From: Nevskia sp.
GTDB lineage: Bacteria > Pseudomonadota > Gammaproteobacteria > Nevskiales > Nevskiaceae
Direction of reading: 5' to 3'
Length of the DNA: 64,000 nt
Assembly (NCBI GenBank): GCA_023229645.1
Contig: JALNYU010000002.1
Span: forward strand, 62,001 to 126,000
Shown piece by piece: positions 1 to 8,232 of this stretch; the stretch's first letter is position 1, and each line of letters begins with the position of its first letter. The position numbers and the translations under genes are program-made. The notes under the pieces were generated by a model. The model was not told the origin of the DNA, ran no database searches, and saw only the letters and a list, made by a program, of their open reading frames with translations.

Positions 1-2448
1 GATCAAGGCGCACTGTCGGCGGCACGTATCGGATTGCTGGCGCCAACGGCAGTTGCGCAGATGCAACGCCATGCCGGCAAGGCCTACTTATTGCCGCGGG
101 ACGGCGGTTTTCAAGTTGCGCCCGTGCTGCAGCGCTCAGTGATCTTCTTGGCGCATGATTTAACCGCGCCACCGCCGTTGTTTGATCTCGACTTAATTAT
201 CTGCCGCGGTCTGCTCAGCAATTTCAGCTTAGCCATGCAGCGGCAATTACTGAACCAAATGCATGCGGCGCTGCATCCGAGCGGCATGTTGCTGGTTGGT
301 GGCGATGGTGCGTTGATCGGGCACGAAGACTTATTTGATCCCGACTTACAGATCCCCGGTCTTTACCGACGCAGTACCGAAACCCGGCTGCTGACCAAAC
401 ACTTGCTGCCGCCCCCCACACATTTTGACGAACGCCACGCGGACGCCTACCGCCGCGCTTTCCATCATCTCAATCGACCGGCGCTGTTTCTCGACCGAAA
501 TTTGGACATTGTTGACGCCAACGCTGCGGCGTCTGCGCTCACCGCCGAGCCGCGCAACCGTCCGGCGCACACGCTACTCGGGCACAACCTCCTGCAATTG
601 TTTGTCGAGGTGGATCGCCAGCGTGTCGGCGCGGCGCTGCATGCGCTCGGTGCCAGCAGCCGCGCCGAACTCAGCGGAACCTTGGTCAACGGCCATGAAA
701 TGCTGTTGCAGATTGGGCATCTCGGCGCGGGCGCCCTCAGCTATTACATTGAATATTTCCTGAAGCCGGGTGCACGTCGAGACACTGCCGCCACGCGCGA
801 TAGCTTTATTGAAACGGCATTATCGGCACTGAACGATGCCTTGATTGCGCTCGACGACAGCGGCCGAATCGTCGAATTCAGCCCTAGCGCGGAGCAGATG
901 ACCGGTTGGACGCGCGCCGAAACACTGGGCCAACCGTGCACGCGTGTGCTGCGCCTGAAGCGCGCGGCGGACGGCGAGCCAGCTGATCTGATTGATATGG
1001 TGGTCGCCGGCCGCGGCCTGCCCGCGCGTGCCGAGGCGTTTAACCTGCAGCATCGGGACGGCCGCTCTAGCGTTGTCGGCATTACCGTTAAAAAGACCGA
1101 GGTCGGCGCGGTATTGGTTCTTGAGGACATCAGTGAAATCAAACTGCTGACGGACGAACTGGCGTATCGCGCGAATCATGACGAATTAACCGGCTTATTG
1201 AATCGTAACGCATTTGAAAACCGCTGCCGGGCGGCGCTCGACGATGCCAAGCTGCGCGGCACGACGTCGATGCTGTGCTATGTCGATGTCGATCAATTTA
1301 AAGTCATCAACGATACGCTCGGCCATATCGCCGGGGACGAACTGCTGCACGCGCTGGCTGGCGTGCTGCGTGCGCGTATTCGGGAAAACGACGCCCTTGC
1401 GCGCCTCAGCGGCGACGAATTTGGCGTCTTGCTGGTTGCCACCAAAGCGCGCTCCGGCCGCGCCGTTGTCGATGCGCTGATGGAAACGGCGCGCAATTTC
1501 CGTTTTGTTTGGAACGGTGTCAACTACGCGGTGACGATTAGCATCGGCGCCGCGGTGATCGACGCCAGCAGCGAGAACATCACCCGCGTCATGAGTTTGG
1601 CCGATGCCGCTTGCTTCGTCGCGAAAGACGCTGGTCGAGACCGCGCCCGCTTTGCCGATGACGACGACGAACTTTCACGTCGCCACATACAGATGAGCTT
1701 GGTGGGCAAGATTGGCCAAGCGCTCGATGAAGAGCGTTTCGTATTGCATTACGAGAACGTGATCAACATCGCCCAGCCGGACCAAATCGTCTACCGCGAG
1801 TTGCTCATCCGCATGCGTGACGACAGCGGCAAGCTGCTTACGCCGTCCGGCTTCATTCAAGCCGCCGAGCGTTATTTTTTGATGAGCGCGGTCGACCGCT
1901 GGGTTCTACGGCAAACGTTCAACGCCGTTGCCCGGCTGCCGCAGGACAACATCATCTACGCGCTGAATCTGTCAGGGCAATCACTCGGTGACGATAAATT
2001 CCTCGACAACGTGCTGGCCGAGCTCGACCGCTCTGGTGTTGATCCCACCCGTATTTGCTTTGAAATTACCGAAACGGCCGCGGTTTCACGCCTCAGCGAA
2101 GCAGTGCGTTTCATCAACTGCGTATCGGATTTTGGCTGCCGCTTCGCGCTCGATGATTTTGGTGCGGGGATGTCTTCGTTTAGCTATCTGAAAAATTTCC
2201 GCGTCAATTTCTTAAAAATTGACGGCAGCTTTGTCCGCACGATATTGGGTAGTCGCACCGACCGCCGGATGGTGGAATCGATCAACCGTATCGGCCATGA
2301 GCTGGGTCTGAAAACCATCGCCGAACATGTTGAGTCAGATGCGCTGATGGAGCCGCTGCGCGAAATCGGCGTCGATTGGGCGCAGGGCAGGTCGATCTCT
2401 TGGAGCGAGCCGTTCGAAGATCTTTACGAGCGCCGTATCGGCCGCTGA
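1..2448 (+). CDS. CheR-like/PAS/GGDEF/EAL cyclic-di-GMP protein, 5' end outside the window
   Basis: The frame is open from base 1, so the true start lies upstream; residues here are counted from the TTG at 34. Residues 1-105 resemble the C-terminal half of a CheR methyltransferase (FDLDLIICRGLLSNF, then AALHPSGMLLVGG). Two PAS-like segments follow (about 135-250 and 260-375). A GGDEF domain (about 377-540) has SGDEF at 459-463 and an intact RxxD inhibitory site (REND) five residues before it. An EAL domain (about 550-800) carries ELL instead of EAL at 589 but keeps FEITET, LDDFGAG and the KIDGSF lysine. The family makes and degrades cyclic-di-GMP. The CheR piece suggests a CheB/CheR-type fusion, with CheB presumably upstream. 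Whether both catalytic activities work cannot be read from sequence. It ends 28 bp before the stop of convergent apaH. Confidence 0.9.
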   Translation, partial: DQGALSAARIGLLAPTAVAQMQRHAGKAYLLPRDGGFQVAPVLQRSVIFLAHDLTAPPPLFDLDLIICRGLLSNFSLAMQRQLLNQMHAALHPSGMLLVGGDGALIGHEDLFDPDLQIPGLYRRSTETRLLTKHLLPPPTHFDERHADAYRRAFHHLNRPALFLDRNLDIVDANAAASALTAEPRNRPAHTLLGHNLLQLFVEVDRQRVGAALHALGASSRAELSGTLVNGHEMLLQIGHLGAGALSYYIEYFLKPGARRDTAATRDSFIETALSALNDALIALDDSGRIVEFSPSAEQMTGWTRAETLGQPCTRVLRLKRAADGEPADLIDMVVAGRGLPARAEAFNLQHRDGRSSVVGITVKKTEVGAVLVLEDISEIKLLTDELAYRANHDELTGLLNRNAFENRCRAALDDAKLRGTTSMLCYVDVDQFKVINDTLGHIAGDELLHALAGVLRARIRENDALARLSGDEFGVLLVATKARSGRAVVDALMETARNFRFVWNGVNYAVTISIGAAVIDASSENITRVMSLADAACFVAKDAGRDRARFADDDDELSRRHIQMSLVGKIGQALDEERFVLHYENVINIAQPDQIVYRELLIRMRDDSGKLLTPSGFIQAAERYFLMSAVDRWVLRQTFNAVARLPQDNIIYALNLSGQSLGDDKFLDNVLAELDRSGVDPTRICFEITETAAVSRLSEAVRFINCVSDFGCRFALDDFGAGMSSFSYLKNFRVNFLKIDGSFVRTILGSRTDRRMVESINRIGHELGLKTIAEHVESDALMEPLREIGVDWAQGRSISWSEPFEDLYERRIGR

Positions 2449-2476
2449 ACGCCGCTTGGTTTTCGGTCGTAAATGG

Positions 2477-3316
2477 TCAGTCGGCGTGGCCGTCCGCGTT
2501 GCGATATTCATCGCAGTGCACCGCGTGCAAGCTGCGCGTTTCTAAGCAGAGCGCGGTTAACGCGCCGCCCCAGATGCAGCCGGTGTCCAAGCACCAAACC
2601 TTTTCCTCCGGCCAGTGCGTGCGGCCGAGTGTCGACCAATGGCCGAATAGGATTTCGGTGTCGATCAGGCGCCGGTCCGGGGCTTGAAACCACGGTACGA
2701 GACCTCGCGTCTGCGTGCCCGGCGCGCCCTTCGGTCCGGCGTCAATGCGGCCTTCCGGTGTGCAGTAGCGCAGGCGCGTGAAGCAATTAATGATAAACCG
2801 CAGCCGCTGCCAACTTCTTAAGTCTGGGTCCCAGATGTCCGGCTGATCGCCGTACATCCGGCGCAGCAGCTCAGAATATTTGGGCCCGCGTAGCGCGTGT
2901 TCGGCTTCCCGGGCGTAGGCGCGTGCTTGTTCCAGGCGCCACTGCGGCGGTAGCCCGGCGTGCAACATCGCGCAGTTGTGCTGCGGAGACTCATAAAACA
3001 GCGGCTGCAGGCGTAGCCAATCCAGCAGTTCTTCGCGGTCGCTCGCCGCGAGTATCTCCGCCAGCGTGTCCCGGCGGCCAAGCTTGCCGCCGTCGGCAAC
3101 GGCGAGCAGGTGAAGATCGTGGTTGCCGAGCACCATCGTCACGACGTTACGAATGCCGTAAACAAAGCGTAGCGTTGCCAAAGACGCGGGTCCCCGGTTA
3201 ACCAGATCTCCGGCAAACCAAAGGCGATCCTGCGCAGGGTCAAATTTAAGTTGATCGAGCAGCCGGCGCAGCGCGCCGTAGCAGCCTTGCACGTCGCCGA
3301 TCGCGTAGGTGGCCAT
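2477..3316 (-). CDS. apaH: bis(5'-nucleosyl)-tetraphosphatase, symmetrical (ApaH)
   Basis: This 279-residue protein is a calcineurin-like metallophosphatase that hydrolyses Ap4A to two ADP. The metal-binding motifs are all present: GDVQGCYGAL at residues 7-16, GDLVNRGPAS near 36-45 and GNHDLHLL near 63-70. Length matches the family (about 270-280). The ATG at 3316 has AGGA a few bases upstream. It is transcribed away from the TadZ-like gene and shares a 257-bp upstream region with it. In enterobacteria apaH usually sits with apaG and ksgA; neither is present here. Confidence 0.95.
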   Translation of the reverse strand: MATYAIGDVQGCYGALRRLLDQLKFDPAQDRLWFAGDLVNRGPASLATLRFVYGIRNVVTMVLGNHDLHLLAVADGGKLGRRDTLAEILAASDREELLDWLRLQPLFYESPQHNCAMLHAGLPPQWRLEQARAYAREAEHALRGPKYSELLRRMYGDQPDIWDPDLRSWQRLRFIINCFTRLRYCTPEGRIDAGPKGAPGTQTRGLVPWFQAPDRRLIDTEILFGHWSTLGRTHWPEEKVWCLDTGCIWGGALTALCLETRSLHAVHCDEYRNADGHAD

Positions 3317-3609
3317 ACGTCCTGTAAAAGATTGTGATTGTGCTCACGATACCTGAAACAGGCGCTTGAATCGCTAGAAAGTAGCGGTTGCAGCATTTGC
3401 CAACATCGGCTCTGCCGTCTGCGGACATAGGCTGATATTTCCCATTGCCGCTGCCGGGTCACAAGTATCGTTTAAGCTCTTGAAAGTCTGACCGTAATAA
3501 GGTGAAGCAAAAGCCTTGAACAGGCCTACGGAAGAACGCATATGCAGCAAAATATAGCCATGGGCTTGGTCCAGTGCCATCGAAGTCTATCGGCTTGAAG
3601 GGCAAAGTC

Positions 3610-4800
3610 ATGAAAGCCAAAGCGCTGCTGATCGCGGATGACCCAGCTTTCGAGTCGTGGTTGCTGCGCGAAGACCCCACTGATTTTGACCTCATTACGA
3701 TAGCCGGCGCTGAACCTGCGGCCTTGTTAGCCGAGGTTGAGCGTGAAGCTGGCTGCAATATCCTTTTTTGCGAAATTAATGCGGCGGTGCTTGATCACCG
3801 CACGGAACTCATCGAGCAAATCCGCAAGCTCAGCCCCGAGTTGCCGATCGTGGGGCTGGCGGCGAAGGAGAACAGCAACCAGTCACGGGTCGTCATGCGC
3901 GCAGGCGCTAGCGAATTTCTGGTATTGCGGCGGGACGATAAAACAGCAGCCGGACAAATTCAGGCTTTGCTGCAGCGAGATAGCAATCCAGCGCCCGACG
4001 CCGATGCACAGCTGGGCAAGTTATTTCTGGCCTTGGGCAGCCACCCGAGCGAGTCAATCGCGTTTTTCGCCGAACATCTCGGCCTCGCGATCAATGAGCG
4101 GCTAAAGCCCGGCGAACGCGTTTTGTTGATCGACCTTGCAACGCCAGCCGGCGCGGCCGCGATCTTCCTTAATCTCACGCAGACTTACTGCCTGTTGGAC
4201 GCGCTGAACGACGTCAGCCGCTGCGATCAAACCTTGATCGACACCGCATTCAGCCGCCATTCTCGAGGCCTGTACGTGCTGGGCTTGCCGGAGGATTTGG
4301 TGGGCCGCGCCAATATTGAAACCGTGCAGCTCATTGCGCTGGTGCAAACGCTACGCAAGCACTTCACGTACACGATTATTGCGGTGGATGGCCATTTGCC
4401 GCTGCAGCAGCTGGCAGCGCTGGTCGGGCGTGCTGATCGAGCCTTGCTGCTATCTGATCAATCGATCTTAAAATCGCGCCAAAACAAATATCTACTGCGG
4501 GCCCTACGACAGTGTGATTGCCCGCTACAGCGCATGGGGTTGGTGGTGGATAACTACCGGCGCCGGCTTGGCCTAGAGCCGGGCAATCTGGCTGAACTCT
4601 TTTCGCTGCCGCTAATTGCAACACTACAAACTGAAAGCTACAACCGCATCATCTCGATGAATTCCGGTGAGCCGCTCTACGCGCTAGCGCCGAAAGATCC
4701 GTACTGCGCGGGCTTATACAAACTTGCTGAAATGCTGATCGCTGGCGAACTCAAGGCGGTAACAAGCAGGCCGAGCCTACTCGAGCGCTTACTCGGCTGA
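3610..4800 (+). CDS. TadZ/CpaE-like atypical ParA-family protein
   Basis: The protein has 396 residues from the ATG at 3610; an upstream ATG at 3574 would add 12. Residues 1-120 look like a receiver-like pseudo-domain (LLIADDPAFESWLL, then ELPIVGLAAKENS and MRAGASEFLVL). The rest resembles the MinD/ParA fold of TadZ/CpaE, which places type IVc pilus assembly at a pole. At the expected Walker A position it reads ALGSHPSESIAFFAEHLG, with no GK(T/S), so ATP binding is doubtful; TadZ-type proteins are known to be degenerate here. VLLIDLATPAG matches the following A' region and TIIAVDGHLP the Walker B region. No other tad/cpa genes are nearby, so its partner system lies elsewhere or its role has changed. 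Assignment rests on overall pattern. Confidence 0.75.
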   Translation: MKAKALLIADDPAFESWLLREDPTDFDLITIAGAEPAALLAEVEREAGCNILFCEINAAVLDHRTELIEQIRKLSPELPIVGLAAKENSNQSRVVMRAGASEFLVLRRDDKTAAGQIQALLQRDSNPAPDADAQLGKLFLALGSHPSESIAFFAEHLGLAINERLKPGERVLLIDLATPAGAAAIFLNLTQTYCLLDALNDVSRCDQTLIDTAFSRHSRGLYVLGLPEDLVGRANIETVQLIALVQTLRKHFTYTIIAVDGHLPLQQLAALVGRADRALLLSDQSILKSRQNKYLLRALRQCDCPLQRMGLVVDNYRRRLGLEPGNLAELFSLPLIATLQTESYNRIISMNSGEPLYALAPKDPYCAGLYKLAEMLIAGELKAVTSRPSLLERLLG

Positions 4801-4808
4801 GTGCGCTT

Positions 4809-4838
4809 AACGCAGGGGCTGTTTCGCCCCTGCGTTTA
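4809..4838. terminator. bidirectional hairpin terminator
   Basis: An 11-bp perfect stem (4809-4819 with 4826-4836) around a 6-base loop is flanked by short A and T runs. It sits between the convergent TadZ-like gene and the small gene on the minus strand, whose stop codon overlaps the right arm. Confidence 0.8.
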
Positions 4839-5081
4839 GTTCGGCTTACGCCGCCGCGAGCCCGAATCTAACTCGCCAAAATCTTCGCCGATCAACTTGC
4901 GCAATTCGCGTTCTTCGCGAAATTTCTCCACATCGCGCCAGTCACGTGAACGGTTTCCGGGAATCGGAGCGCCCTTCGCGTCAACGTTGGGAACGTCTTC
5001 TTCGAAGCCGTCGGTTTCCTCGGCAAACTCATCAAATGGCTTGGGTTGTGGCTGTGGCTTTTTGCCCGGTCTGCCTGCCAT
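4836..5081 (-). CDS. small conserved-type acidic protein, unknown function
   Basis: This 81-residue protein is read from the ATG at 5081, chosen because AGGAG lies 11 bases upstream (5093-5097); a start at 5144 would add 21 residues with no such site. The first half is proline-rich and acidic (KPQPQPKPFDEFAEE). The second half carries a charged helix-like segment (RDWRDVEKFREERELRKLI) before a basic tail. The pattern faintly recalls small PA3496-family proteins, but I do not claim membership. There is no signal peptide or membrane segment. Confidence 0.6.
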   Translation of the reverse strand: MAGRPGKKPQPQPKPFDEFAEETDGFEEDVPNVDAKGAPIPGNRSRDWRDVEKFREERELRKLIGEDFGELDSGSRRRKPN

Positions 5082-5361
5082 ACCTGTTAACACTCCTAAT
5101 CGATATACAACGGATTTCGCGCCTTGTATCAGGCTTTCGCCCAACGTGGAAGCCCTTGTCGCGTTGGCATTAATAAATGCAGACTGCGCAAGGCTTTCAG
5201 GCCCGGTTTAGCTGCGCTCCCCGCGTTTAAAGCTGGGTGCACGCGCAACGCAATCAGCAAAAATTTGGCTGCAGGTTCTGTGCCTGAAATCGGCACGAAA
5301 TCCCAGTGCCGTGCGTTGTAAGGCCATGCACAAAAAAACGTGCAAAAGGCAAAAACGGTGC

Positions 5362-5367
5362 TAAAAT
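5362..5367 (+). promoter_or_regulatory. possible -10 box of the tRNA-Ala gene
   Basis: TAAAAT lies 14 bases before the mature tRNA 5' end, a normal spacing for a sigma-70 tRNA promoter. No convincing -35 box is visible, so this is tentative. Confidence 0.4.
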
Positions 5368-5380
5368 GTACGACTGATGT

Positions 5381-5456
5381 GGGGCGGTAGCTCAGCTGGG
5401 AGAGCGCTGCGTTCGCAATGCAGAGGTCGGGAGTTCGATCCTCCTCCGCTCCACCA
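5381..5456 (+). tRNA. tRNA-Ala (anticodon CGC)
   Basis: A complete cloverleaf with encoded CCA: acceptor arm GGGGCGG pairing CCGCTCC, D-arm GCTC...GAGC, anticodon stem CTGCG/TGCAG with loop TTCGCAA, and T-arm GGGAG/CTCCT around TTCGATC. Anticodon CGC reads the GCG alanine codon. The 3' end is the boundary of the island that follows; the last six bases (CCACCA) lie inside the 129-bp direct repeat. The tRNA is intact. Confidence 0.97.
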
Positions 5457-5579
5457 AAGGTTTTCCAGATTCACAAAAAGCCGCATTCCTGAAAAGGTTT
5501 GCGGCTTTTTTGTTACTGACGCGCGCTGTAGACGCGGGATCTATCCGCATAAATGACGAAGCTAAATCAGGCAGTGGCA
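5451..5579 (+). repeat. left 129-bp direct repeat (attL-like)
   Basis: Identical to 9428-9556 except at 5503 (G) versus 9480 (T). It contains the last six bases of tRNA-Ala, its terminator and 70 bp beyond. Identity stops abruptly on both sides. Confidence 0.92.
5475..5511 (+). terminator. rho-independent terminator of tRNA-Ala
   Basis: A 10-bp stem AAAAAGCCGC (5475-5484) / GCGGCTTTTT (5501-5510) with a 16-base loop and T run lies 18 bases after the tRNA. It is contained in the left copy of the 129-bp repeat. The right copy has a G-to-T change (9480) that breaks one stem pair. Confidence 0.85.
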
Positions 5580-5624
5580 GCATACAGCTATGATCGGCTA
5601 GCCTGATTCGGAGACCAATCATTC

Positions 5625-7589
5625 ATGTCCAGTGTGCCCCCTCAAGCGCTAGCACTATTCGAGGATGACTACCTGCTGCGCGAGCTTGGGCAGGTGGCCC
5701 ACGTTCCGCAGGTGGCGTTGACCGAGCTGGTTGCGAACGCTTGGGATGCTGGCGCATCGAAGGTGGAGTTGATCCTGCCCGCCGAAGTCGGTGGAACCTT
5801 GACCGTCACCGATGATGGGCACGGGATGACACCTGCACAGTTCAAGAAACGCTGGATGACGCTACGGTACGACCGCGAAAAGGATCAGGGAACGAATGTT
5901 GAATTCCCGACAGGCCGCACCGCACGTCCACGTCGGGCTTACGGACGAAACGGCGTCGGGCGACATGGTTTGCTGTGCTTCGCGGACGAATACGAAGTGC
6001 AGACGTGGCGCGACGGCGTGCTGGCGACGTTCACCGTCGGCACGGAGTCCGGCCCCAGTCCCTTCGTTCTGCGCAGCGAAACCTTTGGCCAGAAAACTGG
6101 CAGCGGCACGCGACTCTCGGTGCAGGTCGCGCGCAAGCTGCCGGACGCCGATGAAATCCTGACGGTGCTAGCGGCGCGCTTCGTACACGATCCCGAGTTC
6201 GAGATTCGGGTCAATGGCGCGCAGCGTACCTTCGCGGAGATCGAAGGCAAGGTCAACGAGCAGACGCTTGATCTCGGAAACGGCTATAGCGCCACGGTCA
6301 TCGTAATCGACTCGACCCGCCTCAACCATTCCTCTGTGCATCAAGGCATTGCCTTCTGGGTGCAGAAACGGTTGGTCGGCACGCCGTCGTGGTCAGTGGG
6401 GCAGATCGACGGCCGCACTCGCTTTGCCCGCCGCTACAACGTGATCGTTGACACACAAGGCTATGAAACCGACGTGGAAGAGGACTGGACGTCATTCCGA
6501 TCGATAGACGCTGTGCGCGAGTTGTACCGCACCGTTGCGGAACACGTCAGAAAGGTAGCGCAAGAACTCGCCGCTGAGATCGTCGAGGCGACATCGGAAG
6601 ATGCCCTGACCCAGAACCGCAGCGAACTGGCCACCCTTGGGCAAGGCGCACGCATCGAAGTGGCTGAATTTACTAAAGTGGTAGCGCAGGCACATCCGAC
6701 AGTATCGCCAGAGTTCCTCGCTACTGCCGTTAAGGCCGTCATCCATCTGGAGAAATCGAAAAGCGGCGCTGCGTTGCTTCAAAAGCTCTCGACGCTGCCA
6801 GCCGATGACATCGATGGCTTGGACAGATTGCTAGCGGAATGGTCGATCAAGGATGCGTTGCGCGTACTCGATGAAATCGACGGCCGCATTGGCGTGATAG
6901 AAACTATCCAGCGGCTGGCCAACGATTCCACTACGGATGAACTGCACACGCTACACCCGTTGATTCTGCGCTCGCGCTGGGTGTTCGGCCCTGAGTTCGA
7001 GTCACAGGAGTATTGCTCCAATGCCACGTTGAAGACCGTGGCCGGCGAATTATTCAAGAACACGGATGCAAAGTTCATCAATGACCGCAATCGCCCGGAC
7101 ATCGTGGTGTTACCGGATAGCGCCACATGGCAGATGACTGGCATCGAATCGTTCGATCTCGCCGATACCACGCTCACGCAGATGCAACACGTTCTGGTGA
7201 TCGAACTGAAAAAAGGCGGCTTCGAACTGACCCGTAAGGAGGTCAATCAGGCGGACGCCTATGTGCAGGACATCGCTAAATCCGGGGCTATGTCTGGTAA
7301 GCCCTACGTCTGCGCGTGGGTCGTTGGGCAGAAAATCGCGGCGGGTGTCGAACGCGAGAAACGGCTAGGTAGCAATCCTGAGTATGGGCGTGTCCGGGCT
7401 GCCACGTTCGGCTCGCTGGTGGACACGGCCAACGCCCGCCTTCTGAAGTTGCGCAGCGTGCTGGCAGCTCGCTATGCAGGCGTCGCCACCGATCAACTGC
7501 TCAACCGGGTGCTGTCGCTGCCCGTGCAGGAAGACATCGCGTTTTCTTCCAATGGCCCAACAGCAAAACCGGAGGTAACGGATGGCTAA
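5625..7589 (+). CDS. GHKL ATPase fused to a PD-(D/E)XK nuclease-like domain
   Basis: The protein has 654 residues. The N-terminal 300 form a GHKL (HSP90/MutL/MORC-like) ATPase: N-box ELVANAWDA at 34-42, DDGHGM at 63-68, GRNGVGRHG at 107-115 and SGSGTRLSV at 158-166. A helical middle (about 300-460) follows. The C-terminus has a plausible PD-(D/E)XK core: RPDIVVLP (D492) and VLVIELKKGG (E527, K529), then KEVNQADAYVQDI, reminiscent of the Shedu/DUF4263 type. GGAG lies 12 bases before the ATG. The stop overlaps the darT start by 8 bases, implying translational coupling. I infer an ATP-gated nuclease working with, or stacked beside, DarTG. The ATPase call is strong, the nuclease call moderate, and the biological role unknown. 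Confidence 0.85.
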   Translation: MSSVPPQALALFEDDYLLRELGQVAHVPQVALTELVANAWDAGASKVELILPAEVGGTLTVTDDGHGMTPAQFKKRWMTLRYDREKDQGTNVEFPTGRTARPRRAYGRNGVGRHGLLCFADEYEVQTWRDGVLATFTVGTESGPSPFVLRSETFGQKTGSGTRLSVQVARKLPDADEILTVLAARFVHDPEFEIRVNGAQRTFAEIEGKVNEQTLDLGNGYSATVIVIDSTRLNHSSVHQGIAFWVQKRLVGTPSWSVGQIDGRTRFARRYNVIVDTQGYETDVEEDWTSFRSIDAVRELYRTVAEHVRKVAQELAAEIVEATSEDALTQNRSELATLGQGARIEVAEFTKVVAQAHPTVSPEFLATAVKAVIHLEKSKSGAALLQKLSTLPADDIDGLDRLLAEWSIKDALRVLDEIDGRIGVIETIQRLANDSTTDELHTLHPLILRSRWVFGPEFESQEYCSNATLKTVAGELFKNTDAKFINDRNRPDIVVLPDSATWQMTGIESFDLADTTLTQMQHVLVIELKKGGFELTRKEVNQADAYVQDIAKSGAMSGKPYVCAWVVGQKIAAGVEREKRLGSNPEYGRVRAATFGSLVDTANARLLKLRSVLAARYAGVATDQLLNRVLSLPVQEDIAFSSNGPTAKPEVTDG

Positions 7590-8232
7590 CCACTATCCCA
7601 GCCTCAATCCGGAGAAGGGGCTGATCTGGCGCATCGTCCACCGCGATAATCTGCAGTGGATTCTGGACAACGGCCTGCACTGTGGCAACGGTGGTGCGCA
7701 GGCTCCGGGCTGGGTGAGCATCGGCAATCCGGAATTGATCGACAAGCGCGCCAACCACCGTGTTCCACTACCGCCGGGCGGTTTCCTGAACGATTACGTG
7801 CCGTTCTACTTCACGCCGTTTTCGCCGATGCTGCGCAACATCCACACTGGATGGGGCGGCATCCAGAAGCGGTCCAACGAGGAGATTGTGATTCTCGTAT
7901 CCAGCCTGCATCATGTCGCCGCGCAAGGGCGCCCCTTTCTGTTTACCGATAGCCATGCTTACTACCAGTGGGCAAATTTCTACGCCGATCTCGCAGACCT
8001 GAACAAGATCGACTGGCCTTTGCTTCAGGCGCGGGAGTTCCGGCGCGACCCGGAAGACCCTGCCAAGTTCGAGCGGTATCAGGCCGAGGCCCTGATCCAT
8101 CAGCACTTGCCGATCAGTGGCCTGCGAGGCATTGTGTGTTACACAGATAAGTTGAGGCAGGCTATCGAGCAGCAGCTACAGGCGCGCAACCTGAACTTGC
8201 CGGTTTATGCTCGCACCAATTGGTATTTCTGA
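7582..8232 (+). CDS. darT: DarT, DNA thymidine ADP-ribosyltransferase toxin
   Basis: A 216-residue protein of the DUF4433/DarT family, which ADP-ribosylates thymidine in single-stranded DNA using NAD+ and blocks replication; DarTG systems abort phage infection. Family features seen: [18 protein letters not shown] at 15-32, R56 and R60 in the [10 protein letters not shown] segment, [14 protein letters not shown] at 71-84, and RYQAEALIH with E169 at the position of the catalytic glutamate. GGAGG lies 6 bases before the ATG, inside the end of the preceding gene. It overlaps darG by one base (TGATG). The ORF is full length, so the toxin is probably active and needs its antitoxin. Confidence 0.93.
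   Translation: MANHYPSLNPEKGLIWRIVHRDNLQWILDNGLHCGNGGAQAPGWVSIGNPELIDKRANHRVPLPPGGFLNDYVPFYFTPFSPMLRNIHTGWGGIQKRSNEEIVILVSSLHHVAAQGRPFLFTDSHAYYQWANFYADLADLNKIDWPLLQAREFRRDPEDPAKFERYQAEALIHQHLPISGLRGIVCYTDKLRQAIEQQLQARNLNLPVYARTNWYF

Noticed and set aside
2376..2781. Plus-strand frames of about 100 codons after the first gene
   Set aside because: They lie antisense to apaH, which has full family motifs.
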